Source: an uncultured Collinsella sp. (lineage in GTDB: Bacteria > Actinomycetota > Coriobacteriia > Coriobacteriales > Coriobacteriaceae). From it: a stretch of 64,000 nucleotides of DNA. A model generated the notes under the pieces. The model did not search any database. It worked only from the letters and a program-made list of their open reading frames with translations, and was not told the DNA's origin. Shown piece by piece: positions 8,778 through 16,277 of the stretch (positions are counted from its first letter, which is position 1; each line of letters opens with the position of its first letter). Made by a program: the position numbers and the translations under genes. The stretch is taken from assembly GCA_900545665.1 (NCBI GenBank), contig UQZU01000006.1, positions 1 through 64,000 of the forward strand, written 5' to 3'.

Positions 8778-9578
8778 ATGGGTATTAAAGCGTGTGCGGC
8801 TGGTTTTTGCTGCGCGGACGTCTATCAAAACATTGGCGTGTTCTATCCGACTGGTAACGGCATTGACTGGGGTATCCATCTTGCACGAATGGGCGTTTCG
8901 GTATCCGCCGTGTCGGTTGTCGGCAAGGACGAGTACGGAGACAAGATGAGAGAGGCGCTGGCCGCTGAGGGGTTCGATATCTCACATCTGCGGGTGGAGG
9001 ATGGCGACACCTCGGTGATGCTCATGGCATTGAAAGACGGCGTCGATCGCGTGCATCTCGAGGCAATCGATGGCGTAATGGAGACATATCGACCGAATGA
9101 AGACGACCGGGCGTTTATCCTAGAGCACGACATCATTCACACCGACCTGTTTGGCAATTGTTTGGACCTCCTGCCCGAATGGCATGATGCGGGCAAGACG
9201 GTAGTTATGGACTTCTCTGTGTTCAGCCAGGATCCCGAATATGCATGCGAGGCTCATTTTCCTTACGTAGACTATGCGTTCATGTCGTTTGAAGAGGACA
9301 CTCCGGAGCTGCGGGACTGGGTACGCCACGTGCAGGAATTGGGACCGCGCGTTGCGGTTGCCACGCTTGGCGAGAAGGGAAGCATTGCCTATGACGGTGA
9401 GCGCTTCTATGAGTGCGGGATCGTACCGGCGGAGAAGGTCGTTAATACCGTGGGTGCCGGCGATTCGTATATTGCCGGGTTTACCAAGGGCGTGATCGAT
9501 GGCCTTGATATTCCTGCGTGTATGAAGGCGGGCGCTGAGCTGTCGTCCCGAGTGATTGGTTCGTTTGAGCCGTACTAG
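8778..9578 (+). CDS. FrlD-like PfkB kinase, copy 2
   Basis: Second PfkB-family kinase, 266 aa, clearly paralogous to the preceding one (both carry SIAYDGERF/Y-type and GAGDS motifs). The catalytic loop is NTVGAGDSY at about residues 223-231. The N-terminal substrate motif is altered: TGNGIDWGIHLARMG replaces the usual GGN-type sequence, suggesting a different sugar-amine substrate. ATG 8778 has GGAGAAG upstream. Two kinases in one locus point to more than one conjugate being handled. Confidence 0.83.
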   Translation: MGIKACAAGFCCADVYQNIGVFYPTGNGIDWGIHLARMGVSVSAVSVVGKDEYGDKMREALAAEGFDISHLRVEDGDTSVMLMALKDGVDRVHLEAIDGVMETYRPNEDDRAFILEHDIIHTDLFGNCLDLLPEWHDAGKTVVMDFSVFSQDPEYACEAHFPYVDYAFMSFEEDTPELRDWVRHVQELGPRVAVATLGEKGSIAYDGERFYECGIVPAEKVVNTVGAGDSYIAGFTKGVIDGLDIPACMKAGAELSSRVIGSFEPY

Positions 9579-9605
9579 GGTCAAATGCCTGGAAAGGAGT
9601 ACGAA

Positions 9606-10466
9606 ATGGTTATCGACATGTTGGTCCAGCCCATGCTCTACGGCGAGATCTGCACGCCGGGTGATGAGCCTGATGGATTCGGTTTTTGGTCACGAGAATT
9701 TGGCATGGGGCATATGGGCCCCATGGATTGGGATGAGCTTCAAGTCGAGATGGACGTCTGCGACGTGCAGAAGAGCGTGCTCATGCCGCTCGATGTAACC
9801 ACGGCATGCGGAGGGCACTTTGGCACCAATGACCAGATTGCCATGCTGGTTGCCGCGCATCCCGATCGTCTGTGGGGATTTGCGAGCGTAGATCCGCAGG
9901 TGAGCGGTGCCGCAGGCGAATTGGAGCGCGCCTTTACCGAGTTGGGGGCAAAGGGGCTTTGCCTGCATCCGGCAAAGCAGGGTTTTGCCCCCGAAGATGC
10001 TGTGGCCGAGCCGCTTTACGAGCTGTGCGAGCGCTATAACAAGCCGGTGGTTTTCCATGCCGGTATGTCTTGGGAGCCTGGCGCAGAGCTCTCGCGCAGT
10101 AACCCGCTTGCATTTGAGCGCACAATCGCAACGCATCCAAATGTGCGCTTTAGTTTGACCCACTTTGGCTGGCCCTGGGTGCGCGAGACCGTGGCGATGC
10201 TGCTCAAGTATCCCAACTGCTACACGGACACCTCTATCACTTACATCGATTCGCCCGAGGAGATGATGCAGCGTCTTTTCACGGTCGATATGGGGCCGCT
10301 GTGGTATGAGCGCGCGCTATCGCATCAAGTGATGTTCGCCAGCAATACACCGCGCTTCCGTGCGTTCAAACTCAAGCGGGCGCTCGATACCGTGTCCATG
10401 CGCGATGATGCGCGAGAAAGGCTCTACTGGGGTAATGCCCTGCGTTTTCTTGAAGGGGATGAGTGA
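9606..10466 (+). CDS. Amidohydrolase-2-like protein lacking canonical metal ligands
   Basis: A 286-aa TIM-barrel protein resembling the PF04909 amidohydrolases, with GLCLHPAKQ, FHAGMSWE and THFGWPWV segments. The N-terminal HxH that normally follows the first strand is absent (MVIDMLVQ), and the late Asp is Asn (FASNTPR), so a standard metal-dependent mechanism is doubtful. ATG 9606 has GGAAAGGAG upstream; ATG 9585 lacks one. It overlaps the next gene by 4 nt. It may be a lyase or isomerase-like member, or a non-hydrolytic paralogue. Confidence 0.7.
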   Translation: MVIDMLVQPMLYGEICTPGDEPDGFGFWSREFGMGHMGPMDWDELQVEMDVCDVQKSVLMPLDVTTACGGHFGTNDQIAMLVAAHPDRLWGFASVDPQVSGAAGELERAFTELGAKGLCLHPAKQGFAPEDAVAEPLYELCERYNKPVVFHAGMSWEPGAELSRSNPLAFERTIATHPNVRFSLTHFGWPWVRETVAMLLKYPNCYTDTSITYIDSPEEMMQRLFTVDMGPLWYERALSHQVMFASNTPRFRAFKLKRALDTVSMRDDARERLYWGNALRFLEGDE

Positions 10467-10897
10467 ACATGGTGACGCTCGAGACATTGAGCTATCTATC
10501 GACTGCTCCGGACCAGTTCATCGATATTACCGAAGACGTGCACGCTGCCATCGAACGCAGTTCGGTGACCAATGGCTTGGCAGCGATTATTCTGTCGCAT
10601 ACGACCTGTGGAATCGTGGTAAACGAGGGGCTGCCCTGCGTGGAGACGGATCTTATGGAGACGCTTGATCGCATTGCCCCACTCGATGCCCCCTACGCGC
10701 ATGCGCACTTCCTGCCGAGCTATGGAGCCACCGGCAACAACTCCTGTGGGCATATCAAGAGCATGATTTGTGGAAACAGCTGCTTCTTTCCCGTCCAAGA
10801 TGGCCACATCGTGTGCGGAGGTGCCCAGAACATCTATCTTGCGGAGTTTGACGGTCCGCAGAAGCGAAGAGTGTACGTCGAGGTGCTGGGGGAGTAA
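10463..10897 (+). CDS. YjbQ/UPF0047 family protein
   Basis: Small beta-rich protein of the YjbQ family (PF01894), 144 aa from GTG 10463 or 142 from ATG 10469. It shows the family features: a Ser/Thr-rich VTNGLAAIILSHTTCGIVVNE strand pair region, a His-rich segment and a conserved Gly before the NIYLAEFDG end. Members have weak thiamine-phosphate synthase activity in vitro; the true role is unsettled. It overlaps the upstream amidohydrolase by 4 nt and so is translationally coupled. Confidence 0.8.
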   Translation: MNMVTLETLSYLSTAPDQFIDITEDVHAAIERSSVTNGLAAIILSHTTCGIVVNEGLPCVETDLMETLDRIAPLDAPYAHAHFLPSYGATGNNSCGHIKSMICGNSCFFPVQDGHIVCGGAQNIYLAEFDGPQKRRVYVEVLGE

Positions 10898-10930
10898 CGT
10901 CCCTGCGATAACCCTATGAAGGAGCACGTT

Positions 10931-11740
10931 ATGTCGTTTCTAACCTCGATGTTCAAGACCGAAAAGCCGGTTATCGGAATGCTGCACCTGCGTCCTCTGC
11001 CGGGCGATCCGCTGTATTACCCGGGTGGAAGCGTGTCGCAGGTCGTGGAAGCCGCCAAGCGCGATCTCGAGGCGTTGCAGCAGGGCGGTGTCGATGGCAT
11101 TTTGATTACCAATGAGCTCTCGATGCCCTATGAGCAGCACGTTTCTCCCTCAACCCTTGCATCGATGGGCTTTGTAATCGGGGCTCTGTCCCATGATCTA
11201 TCGACTCCTTGGGGAGCTGAGGCTATTTACGACGGTGATGCCACAATCGAGCTGTGCGCTGCCGTCGATGCGCAGTTCACGCGCTGCAATTTTTGCGGTG
11301 CCTGGGCCGGTGATCTCGGGCTGATTAACCGAGATTTCGCGCACACCATGCGTCGCAAGGCGGCGCTGCGTCTGGATGACCTCAAGCTTTTTCACTTCAT
11401 CACGAGCGAGGGGGAGGTTTATCTCAACGACCGCACGACTGCGGACATTGCCGATTCACTTCTCTTTAATTGCCTACCGGATGCGATGGTCATCGGCGGT
11501 TCGGCTGCCGGTCGTGGTGCTTCGGGCGAGCTTGCCGATGAGGTCCGCGAGCGTGTTGGCGAAGTGCCTGTGGTATGTGGCACCGGTTGTCGCGAAAATA
11601 CCGTGGCTGACGTATTTGCCCACTACGATGGCGCGTTTGTCGGCACGTGCTTAAAGCGCGACGGAAAGCTGGATGCCCCGGTTGATGTTGAGCGGGTGGT
11701 TCGTTTTATGGCTGCCGCTCGTACGGCGCGAGGGGAGTAG
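10931..11740 (+). CDS. BtpA/SgcQ family TIM-barrel protein
   Basis: A 269-aa member of the BtpA family (PF03437), the length of E. coli SgcQ. VIGMLHLRPLPGDP at the start, the DAQFTRCNFCGAWAG segment and AMVIGGSAAGRGAS are typical. Cyanobacterial BtpA affects photosystem I stability, but bacterial SgcQ-type members lie in sugar-catabolic operons and are presumed sugar-phosphate aldolases or epimerases. ATG 10931 has AAGGAG at 10919-10924. It is followed within 6 nt by the sugar kinase. Confidence 0.83.
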   Translation: MSFLTSMFKTEKPVIGMLHLRPLPGDPLYYPGGSVSQVVEAAKRDLEALQQGGVDGILITNELSMPYEQHVSPSTLASMGFVIGALSHDLSTPWGAEAIYDGDATIELCAAVDAQFTRCNFCGAWAGDLGLINRDFAHTMRRKAALRLDDLKLFHFITSEGEVYLNDRTTADIADSLLFNCLPDAMVIGGSAAGRGASGELADEVRERVGEVPVVCGTGCRENTVADVFAHYDGAFVGTCLKRDGKLDAPVDVERVVRFMAAARTARGE

Positions 11741-11746
11741 GTGCTC

Positions 11747-13264
11747 ATGGCGTTCTATCTGGGTATTGATATTGGGACAAGCGCCTCTAAAGGCGTTTTA
11801 ATCGATGATCGATGCAACATCGTTTGCCAAGCCTCTTGTGGACACGAGACGGACAACCCGCGTGATGGATGGTACCAGCATGATGCGGAGGCAGTTTGGT
11901 GGGGCGATTTTTGCTGCTTGTCGCACGAGCTGGTGGCGCGATCGGGAGTTAACGAGGCGCAGATCGGATGCGTGGGCCTTTCCGCATTGGGTTGCGACTG
12001 TGTGCCGGTCGATACCGAGTGCAACGCGCTGGCGCCCGCGATTTTGTATGGAGTCGATGCACGTTCGAAGCCGCAGATTGACGAGCTTCTTTCCGAATAT
12101 GGGTCAGATCGCGCACGCGAACTTTTCGGGCATGATCCCTGTTCGTCAGATATTGCTCCCAAGATCTTGTGGTTTAAGGAGAATATGCCCGAGGTGCACG
12201 AACGTGCCGCGAAGTTCCTGACGGCGTCATCGTTTCTGTGCGCGAAGTTGACGGGGCGTTTTACGGTGGACCGTTATTTGGCGGAGGATTTTCTTCCCCT
12301 ATACGACCGCTACACCTGGAAGGTTGATGCTCGGGAATGTGCTCGTTTCTGCCGGCCTGACCAGATGGCGGAGGTAATGTCGGCTACCGATATTGCCGGG
12401 GTGATTACGCAGCGTGCGGCTGAGGCGACGGGGCTCGCGGCGGGGACACCTGTCTTAGTGGGAACGGGTGACTCTGGTGCCGAGGCCATTTCGACGGGTG
12501 TATTCCGTCCCGGCGATATGATGGTTCAGTTGGGGAGCACGGCGTATTTCATCTACCTAGCTGATCATATGATCGATGATGCCCGCCTGTGGCCGGGGAC
12601 GTTTATCATTCCCGGAACTTACGGGATCTGCGCGGGGACCAATACGGCGGGCGCACTCACATCGTGGCTGCGCCAAGAGCTGTATCGCGACGCCGTAGAG
12701 GCCGAGGGCCACGGTGGTCCCGATGCCTATTCGGTTATGGCGCATGATGCCGCCGATGTGGCGCCGGGTGCCGATGGGCTCCTGTGTCTGCCGTACTTTG
12801 CGGGGGAGCGTACTCCGCTCAACGATCCCGAGGCGCGTGGCGTCTTCTTTGGCCTGACCGGAAGGCATACGCGAGCCCATATGGTTCGCGCCGCCTTGGA
12901 AGGCGTCGCGTATACCGTTGCATCCCATGTCGACATTATCGAGCGAGAGCATGGACTGCCAATTGGGCGCATTATGCTTGTCGGAGGTGGAACCAAGAAT
13001 CCAGTTTGGATGCAGGCTATCGCCGACGTATGCGGGCGCGAGGTCTCGGTTGCCAAGGTTACGGTGGGCGCATGCTTCGGTGATGCCATCATGGCAGCTC
13101 TCGCAGGTGGCGCCTATGCATCATGGGATGAGCTCGCCCAAGTCCTTGGCGTTGCGCAAACAATCGTGCCCGATATGGCTGCCCACGAGTTATATGCGTC
13201 GCGCCGTCATATCTTCGACGAATTGTATGCACGCAACCGTGATCTCATGCACGAATTGGTGTAA
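11747..13264 (+). CDS. FGGY-family carbohydrate kinase
   Basis: A 505-aa xylulokinase-like kinase. The N-terminal ATPase-fold motif is YLGIDIGTSASKGVLID and the C-terminal FGGY signature region is MLVGGGTKNPVWMQAIADV. It phosphorylates a pentose, polyol or ketose; the exact sugar is unknown. ATG 11747 is favoured because AGGGGAG lies 9 nt upstream; GTG 11741 directly after the BtpA stop is the alternative. It is the last gene of the catabolic locus and faces the convergent tatD gene. Confidence 0.87.
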   Translation: MAFYLGIDIGTSASKGVLIDDRCNIVCQASCGHETDNPRDGWYQHDAEAVWWGDFCCLSHELVARSGVNEAQIGCVGLSALGCDCVPVDTECNALAPAILYGVDARSKPQIDELLSEYGSDRARELFGHDPCSSDIAPKILWFKENMPEVHERAAKFLTASSFLCAKLTGRFTVDRYLAEDFLPLYDRYTWKVDARECARFCRPDQMAEVMSATDIAGVITQRAAEATGLAAGTPVLVGTGDSGAEAISTGVFRPGDMMVQLGSTAYFIYLADHMIDDARLWPGTFIIPGTYGICAGTNTAGALTSWLRQELYRDAVEAEGHGGPDAYSVMAHDAADVAPGADGLLCLPYFAGERTPLNDPEARGVFFGLTGRHTRAHMVRAALEGVAYTVASHVDIIEREHGLPIGRIMLVGGGTKNPVWMQAIADVCGREVSVAKVTVGACFGDAIMAALAGGAYASWDELAQVLGVAQTIVPDMAAHELYASRRHIFDELYARNRDLMHELV

Positions 13265-13314
13265 TGCTGCCGAACTGTACTGCCTACCAATAGGGACTGC
13301 GTTGTGCGATTCGC

Positions 13315-13332
13315 ATGCCCCGTGGCATTTTT
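13315..13332 (+). terminator. Weak terminator at the FGGY/TatD convergent junction
   Basis: A 5-bp stem ATGCC/GGCAT around CCGT is followed by a T-run (13328-13332). It lies 50 nt after the kinase stop. The stem is short, so it is called with caution. Confidence 0.4.
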
Positions 13333-13343
13333 GCCCACAGGGA

Positions 13344-14126
13344 TTAGCGAAGGTCAAAAACAGAGTGCGCATTTGCTAAAACTACCGACTCGATGCGCTT
13401 TGCGTCACAGTTTTTGAGTGAGGCAATGCGTATCGAGGTCCTTGTGAGCGATCTGATGAGCGACTGTGCGCTTGTTTCTGTGTTTGGTTCGGCTGGTGAA
13501 TCGGTCTCGAGCAGTAAACGATCGAGTGGAATTTGTCGTACGTATTCGCGTCCTCGTTTAGATGCGAGCATGCGTTCGTTGACGGAAAAATAACAGCCCG
13601 CATTACGCGCGCGGACGAGTTCGTCCGAAGTACCGCTAAACCAGTGGAAGATGATAACGGGGGAGTCGAGGTTTGGGATGAGTAGTCCATGCGATTCGAG
13701 GACGTCCAGTACGGCTCCTGCCGAACGAACGGCGTGAATTGATATCACGCGCCCGGTAAGAGGATGCTGCACGAGCGCATCGCAGAGCCGGTTAAGTGCC
13801 TGTATTTGTAGCGGCTCACTTCCAGCAAAGCGCGCGGAAAAGTCGAGTCCGACTTCGCCGATGTAGCGTTCTTGGGCAGCAACTTCGCAAAGCAGATTGA
13901 CTTCGACAAAACCGCAGTGGCCATCGGCGAGCCACCAGGGGTGAAGCCCAACGCCGGCGATGATGCCTGGTTGGCGACAGGCGCGCTCGTTTGCGGCCGA
14001 AAAGTCGCGCGGATTGACGCCGCAGTCAAATAGACCCAAGCCCAGCGCCGTCGCCTCATCGGCAACGGCGTCCGGGTGAGCCATTAAATCAAGATGGCAG
14101 TGTGCATCAAATAACCGGGGCTCCAT
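13344..14126 (-). CDS. TatD-family metal-dependent DNase/hydrolase
   Basis: A 260-aa TatD-family TIM barrel. All metal positions are visible: FDAHCHLD at residues 6-13, Glu in IGEVGLDF, His in ISIHAV, His in IFHWFSG and Asp in LLLETDSP. Family members are 3'-5' DNases or D-Tyr-tRNA-type quality enzymes in the cytoplasm. The gene is downstream of, and probably co-transcribed with, the E1-like gene (14-nt gap). Confidence 0.87.
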   Translation of the reverse strand: MEPRLFDAHCHLDLMAHPDAVADEATALGLGLFDCGVNPRDFSAANERACRQPGIIAGVGLHPWWLADGHCGFVEVNLLCEVAAQERYIGEVGLDFSARFAGSEPLQIQALNRLCDALVQHPLTGRVISIHAVRSAGAVLDVLESHGLLIPNLDSPVIIFHWFSGTSDELVRARNAGCYFSVNERMLASKRGREYVRQIPLDRLLLETDSPAEPNTETSAQSLIRSLTRTSIRIASLKNCDAKRIESVVLANAHSVFDLR

Positions 14127-14140
14127 CTCGGTGCGCTCCG

Positions 14141-14938
14141 CTAGTCCAGACGTTGGCCATCGGAGCGTACGCGCTCAGTGCCGCGGCCGCTGATCTGGCG
14201 GATAACCTCGCCGGCAATCATCTGGCCCATGATGGGCGGCATAAAGCTGGCGGTTCCCAGCTCGGTGCGCTCGTGGATGTTGGAAGGGTCGCGGGGCTGT
14301 GTCTTAACCGATTCCTCGCAGCTAAACAGTACATGCAGGCTCTTGATTCCGCGCTTCTTGCATTCTTTGCGCATGATGCGGCTCATGGGGTCACGTACCG
14401 TATCGAAAATGTCGGTAAAGCGGAGGCACTCGGGATGGAGCTTGTTGGCCCCGCCCATGGAGCTAACCAAACGAATGTCGTGGTCCTGAGCATATTTGGC
14501 AATGGTGAGCTTGGCCGAGATGGTGTCGATGGCGTCGACGACGTAGTCGAGCTTGCCGTCCGTCTGCTCCAAAACGCTCGCGAAGAAATCATCGATGTTG
14601 TCGCTCAGCAGGTATTCGGTGCGCTTGATGACGGTAGCGGTAGGGTTGATGTCGTGAATCATAGCCTCCATGACGTCGACTTTGCGCTTGCCGACGGTGC
14701 TGTGAAAGGAGATGGCCTGGCGATTGATATTGCTGGGCGCGATGATGTCCTTATCCAGAATGACGAAATGACCGATGCCGCCGCGGGCGAGTGCCTCGCA
14801 GCAGTTGGAGCCCACGCCTCCGCAGCCGAGCACTAGCACCGTAGCATCGGCGAGCTTATCGAGTGCCTCGCGGCCCATGATAATCTCGAGCTTGGTGTCG
14901 CGTGTCTCGATGGGAGTTGCGGCTGTGGTTTCGGTCAT
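14141..14938 (-). CDS. tcdA: tRNA threonylcarbamoyladenosine dehydratase
   Basis: E1-like ThiF-family enzyme, 265 aa, matching TcdA/CsdL, which converts t6A37 to its cyclic form in ANN-decoding tRNAs using ATP. The Rossmann loop GCGGVGSN is at residues 38-45, followed by LDKDIIAPSNINRQ, the adenylation-site signature. DAIDT and SSMGGANK segments follow. The minus-strand start has a good GGAGGAT ribosome-binding site. It is the first gene of a tcdA-tatD pair. Confidence 0.88.
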   Translation of the reverse strand: MTETTAATPIETRDTKLEIIMGREALDKLADATVLVLGCGGVGSNCCEALARGGIGHFVILDKDIIAPSNINRQAISFHSTVGKRKVDVMEAMIHDINPTATVIKRTEYLLSDNIDDFFASVLEQTDGKLDYVVDAIDTISAKLTIAKYAQDHDIRLVSSMGGANKLHPECLRFTDIFDTVRDPMSRIMRKECKKRGIKSLHVLFSCEESVKTQPRDPSNIHERTELGTASFMPPIMGQMIAGEVIRQISGRGTERVRSDGQRLD

Positions 14939-15045
14939 AAATATCCTCCGATGGGGAAGCAGGTCGTGTTTTAGCTATCGCCATTATAGGTAATCGCCCA
15001 TAGGTTGCGATGGCGTTTGCTTTGATGTGGTTTGAAGCATTGCGA

Positions 15046-15083
15046 TTAGATAGTTAGACAAACATCTAAATATTGAGTATAGT
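15046..15083 (+). promoter_or_regulatory. Promoter and overlapping operator of the sdpR-like gene
   Basis: TAGACA at 15055-15060 and TATAGT at 15078-15083 with a 17-nt spacer form a near-consensus promoter. It overlaps the dyad TTAGA (15054-15058) and TCTAA (15065-15069), with an extra TTAGAT copy at 15046. This layout suits autorepression by the ArsR-type protein encoded just downstream. Confidence 0.65.
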
Positions 15084-15117
15084 GTGCACGTCATGAGAGA
15101 TGATGAGAGGAGGTCTT

Positions 15118-15396
15118 ATGCCGGGAGAGGGTTTTAAGGCGCTGGCCGATCCTACACGGCGTCACATTTTGGAACTGCTGCGCAAGGGCAATTGCACGGC
15201 CGGGGAGCTTGCCGAGCATTTTGACATCAGCAAGCCGTCGTTGAGCCATCACTTGGCGACGCTCAAAAACGCCGGGTTGGTGACCGACGAACGTCATGGC
15301 CAAAACATCGTTTACAGCTTAAACACCACCGTCATGCAGGACTTGATCGGTTGGTTTATGGGCTTTACAAACACGAAAGGTGATAAGGATGAATAA
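15118..15396 (+). CDS. ArsR-family autorepressor, SdpR-like
   Basis: A 92-aa winged-helix repressor with ADPTRRHILELL, the helix-turn-helix AGELAEHFDISKPSLSHHLATL and a beta-wing. No metal-binding Cys pair of the ArsR sensor type is seen. Its pairing with a SdpI-type membrane protein, overlapping by 8 nt, matches the Bacillus sdpRI operon, where SdpI sequesters SdpR when toxin is present. ATG 15118 follows GAGGAGG; the ATG at 15100 would place the ribosome-binding site inside the gene. Confidence 0.85.
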   Translation: MPGEGFKALADPTRRHILELLRKGNCTAGELAEHFDISKPSLSHHLATLKNAGLVTDERHGQNIVYSLNTTVMQDLIGWFMGFTNTKGDKDE

Positions 15397-16093
15397 CGAA
15401 AACAAGGGCATTCACGCCACGGGGGTATCGTCGCGCGTGTGGGCCATGCTTGTTGTGGTCTGCGCTATTAATGTTGTAGCGCACCTCATGGTGATGCCGA
15501 GCCTGCCTGCACAGATTCCCACGCACTGGGGCGCGAACGGCGCCGTCGACGGTTGGGGTCCTAGTTGGATGGCCTCCGCGCTCGGCGTGCTGCCTCTGGC
15601 GCTTCTCGCAATGTTCCGCATGGTGCCGCGCATCGACCCCAAGGGCGAGGCATATCGAACCTCGGGCAAGTTCTACCAGGGCTTCGTAATCGCCTTCACC
15701 TTGTTCATGTGCGCCATAAGCTGGCTGGGAGAGCTTACGGTCTGGGGCGTGGTGCCGGCGGTCGGTTCGGTTAACGTGCTGATTTCCGGTGTTGTCGGTT
15801 TGCTGTTCATCGGCGTAGGCAACTACTTGCCGCGTGTGAAGCAGAACTATACGCTCGGTATCAAGACACCCTGGGCGCTTGCCGATCCCGAGAACTGGCG
15901 CCGTACGCAGCGTTTTGGCGGCGCCTGCTTTATGGTGCTGGGTATTGGCCTGATTGTGATGGGCGTGGCAGGCAGCGTGCTTTCGAGTGAAGTCGTCGCC
16001 GCGGTGATTGCGGTTCTGGCGTTTGGTTCGGTTGGAGCCGTCTACGTCTACTCGTATCTGTTGTGGCGCAAATCGCAGCGAGCCGCTCGTTAA
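15389..16093 (+). CDS. SdpI-family membrane protein (DUF1648)
   Basis: A 234-aa polytopic membrane protein. The N-terminal DUF1648 region contains the PAQIPTHWGANGAVDGWG segment, and the C-terminal half has the SdpI signature LPRVKQNYTLGIKTPWAL. About six transmembrane segments are visible. In Bacillus, SdpI gives immunity to the SdpC cannibalism toxin and controls SdpR. No sdpC-like toxin gene is present here, so the protein may defend against, or sense, a toxin made by others. Confidence 0.85.
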   Translation: MNNENKGIHATGVSSRVWAMLVVVCAINVVAHLMVMPSLPAQIPTHWGANGAVDGWGPSWMASALGVLPLALLAMFRMVPRIDPKGEAYRTSGKFYQGFVIAFTLFMCAISWLGELTVWGVVPAVGSVNVLISGVVGLLFIGVGNYLPRVKQNYTLGIKTPWALADPENWRRTQRFGGACFMVLGIGLIVMGVAGSVLSSEVVAAVIAVLAFGSVGAVYVYSYLLWRKSQRAAR

Positions 16094-16159
16094 GGTTGCG
16101 GAAAACTAGCGTACGCAGTTCATAGTATGTTCCGGGGGACTTTTCCCAGGTAGTATTAG

Positions 16160-16186
16160 GGGGTGTGGGCAACCATGCCCCTTTTT
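16160..16186 (+). terminator. Intrinsic terminator between sdpI-like and ettA
   Basis: A 9-bp stem (16160-16168 with 16173-16181), GCAA tetraloop and TTTTT. It ends 91 nt before ettA; I see no strong promoter in between. Confidence 0.8.
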
Positions 16187-16277
16187 CGTTACGTTTCAGA
16201 GCTGGTTCCCTCATTTCGTTTCCACTAAAGCGAAACAAGAATAGGGAAACAGCAGGTAGAAAGGATAGAACAGGCAT

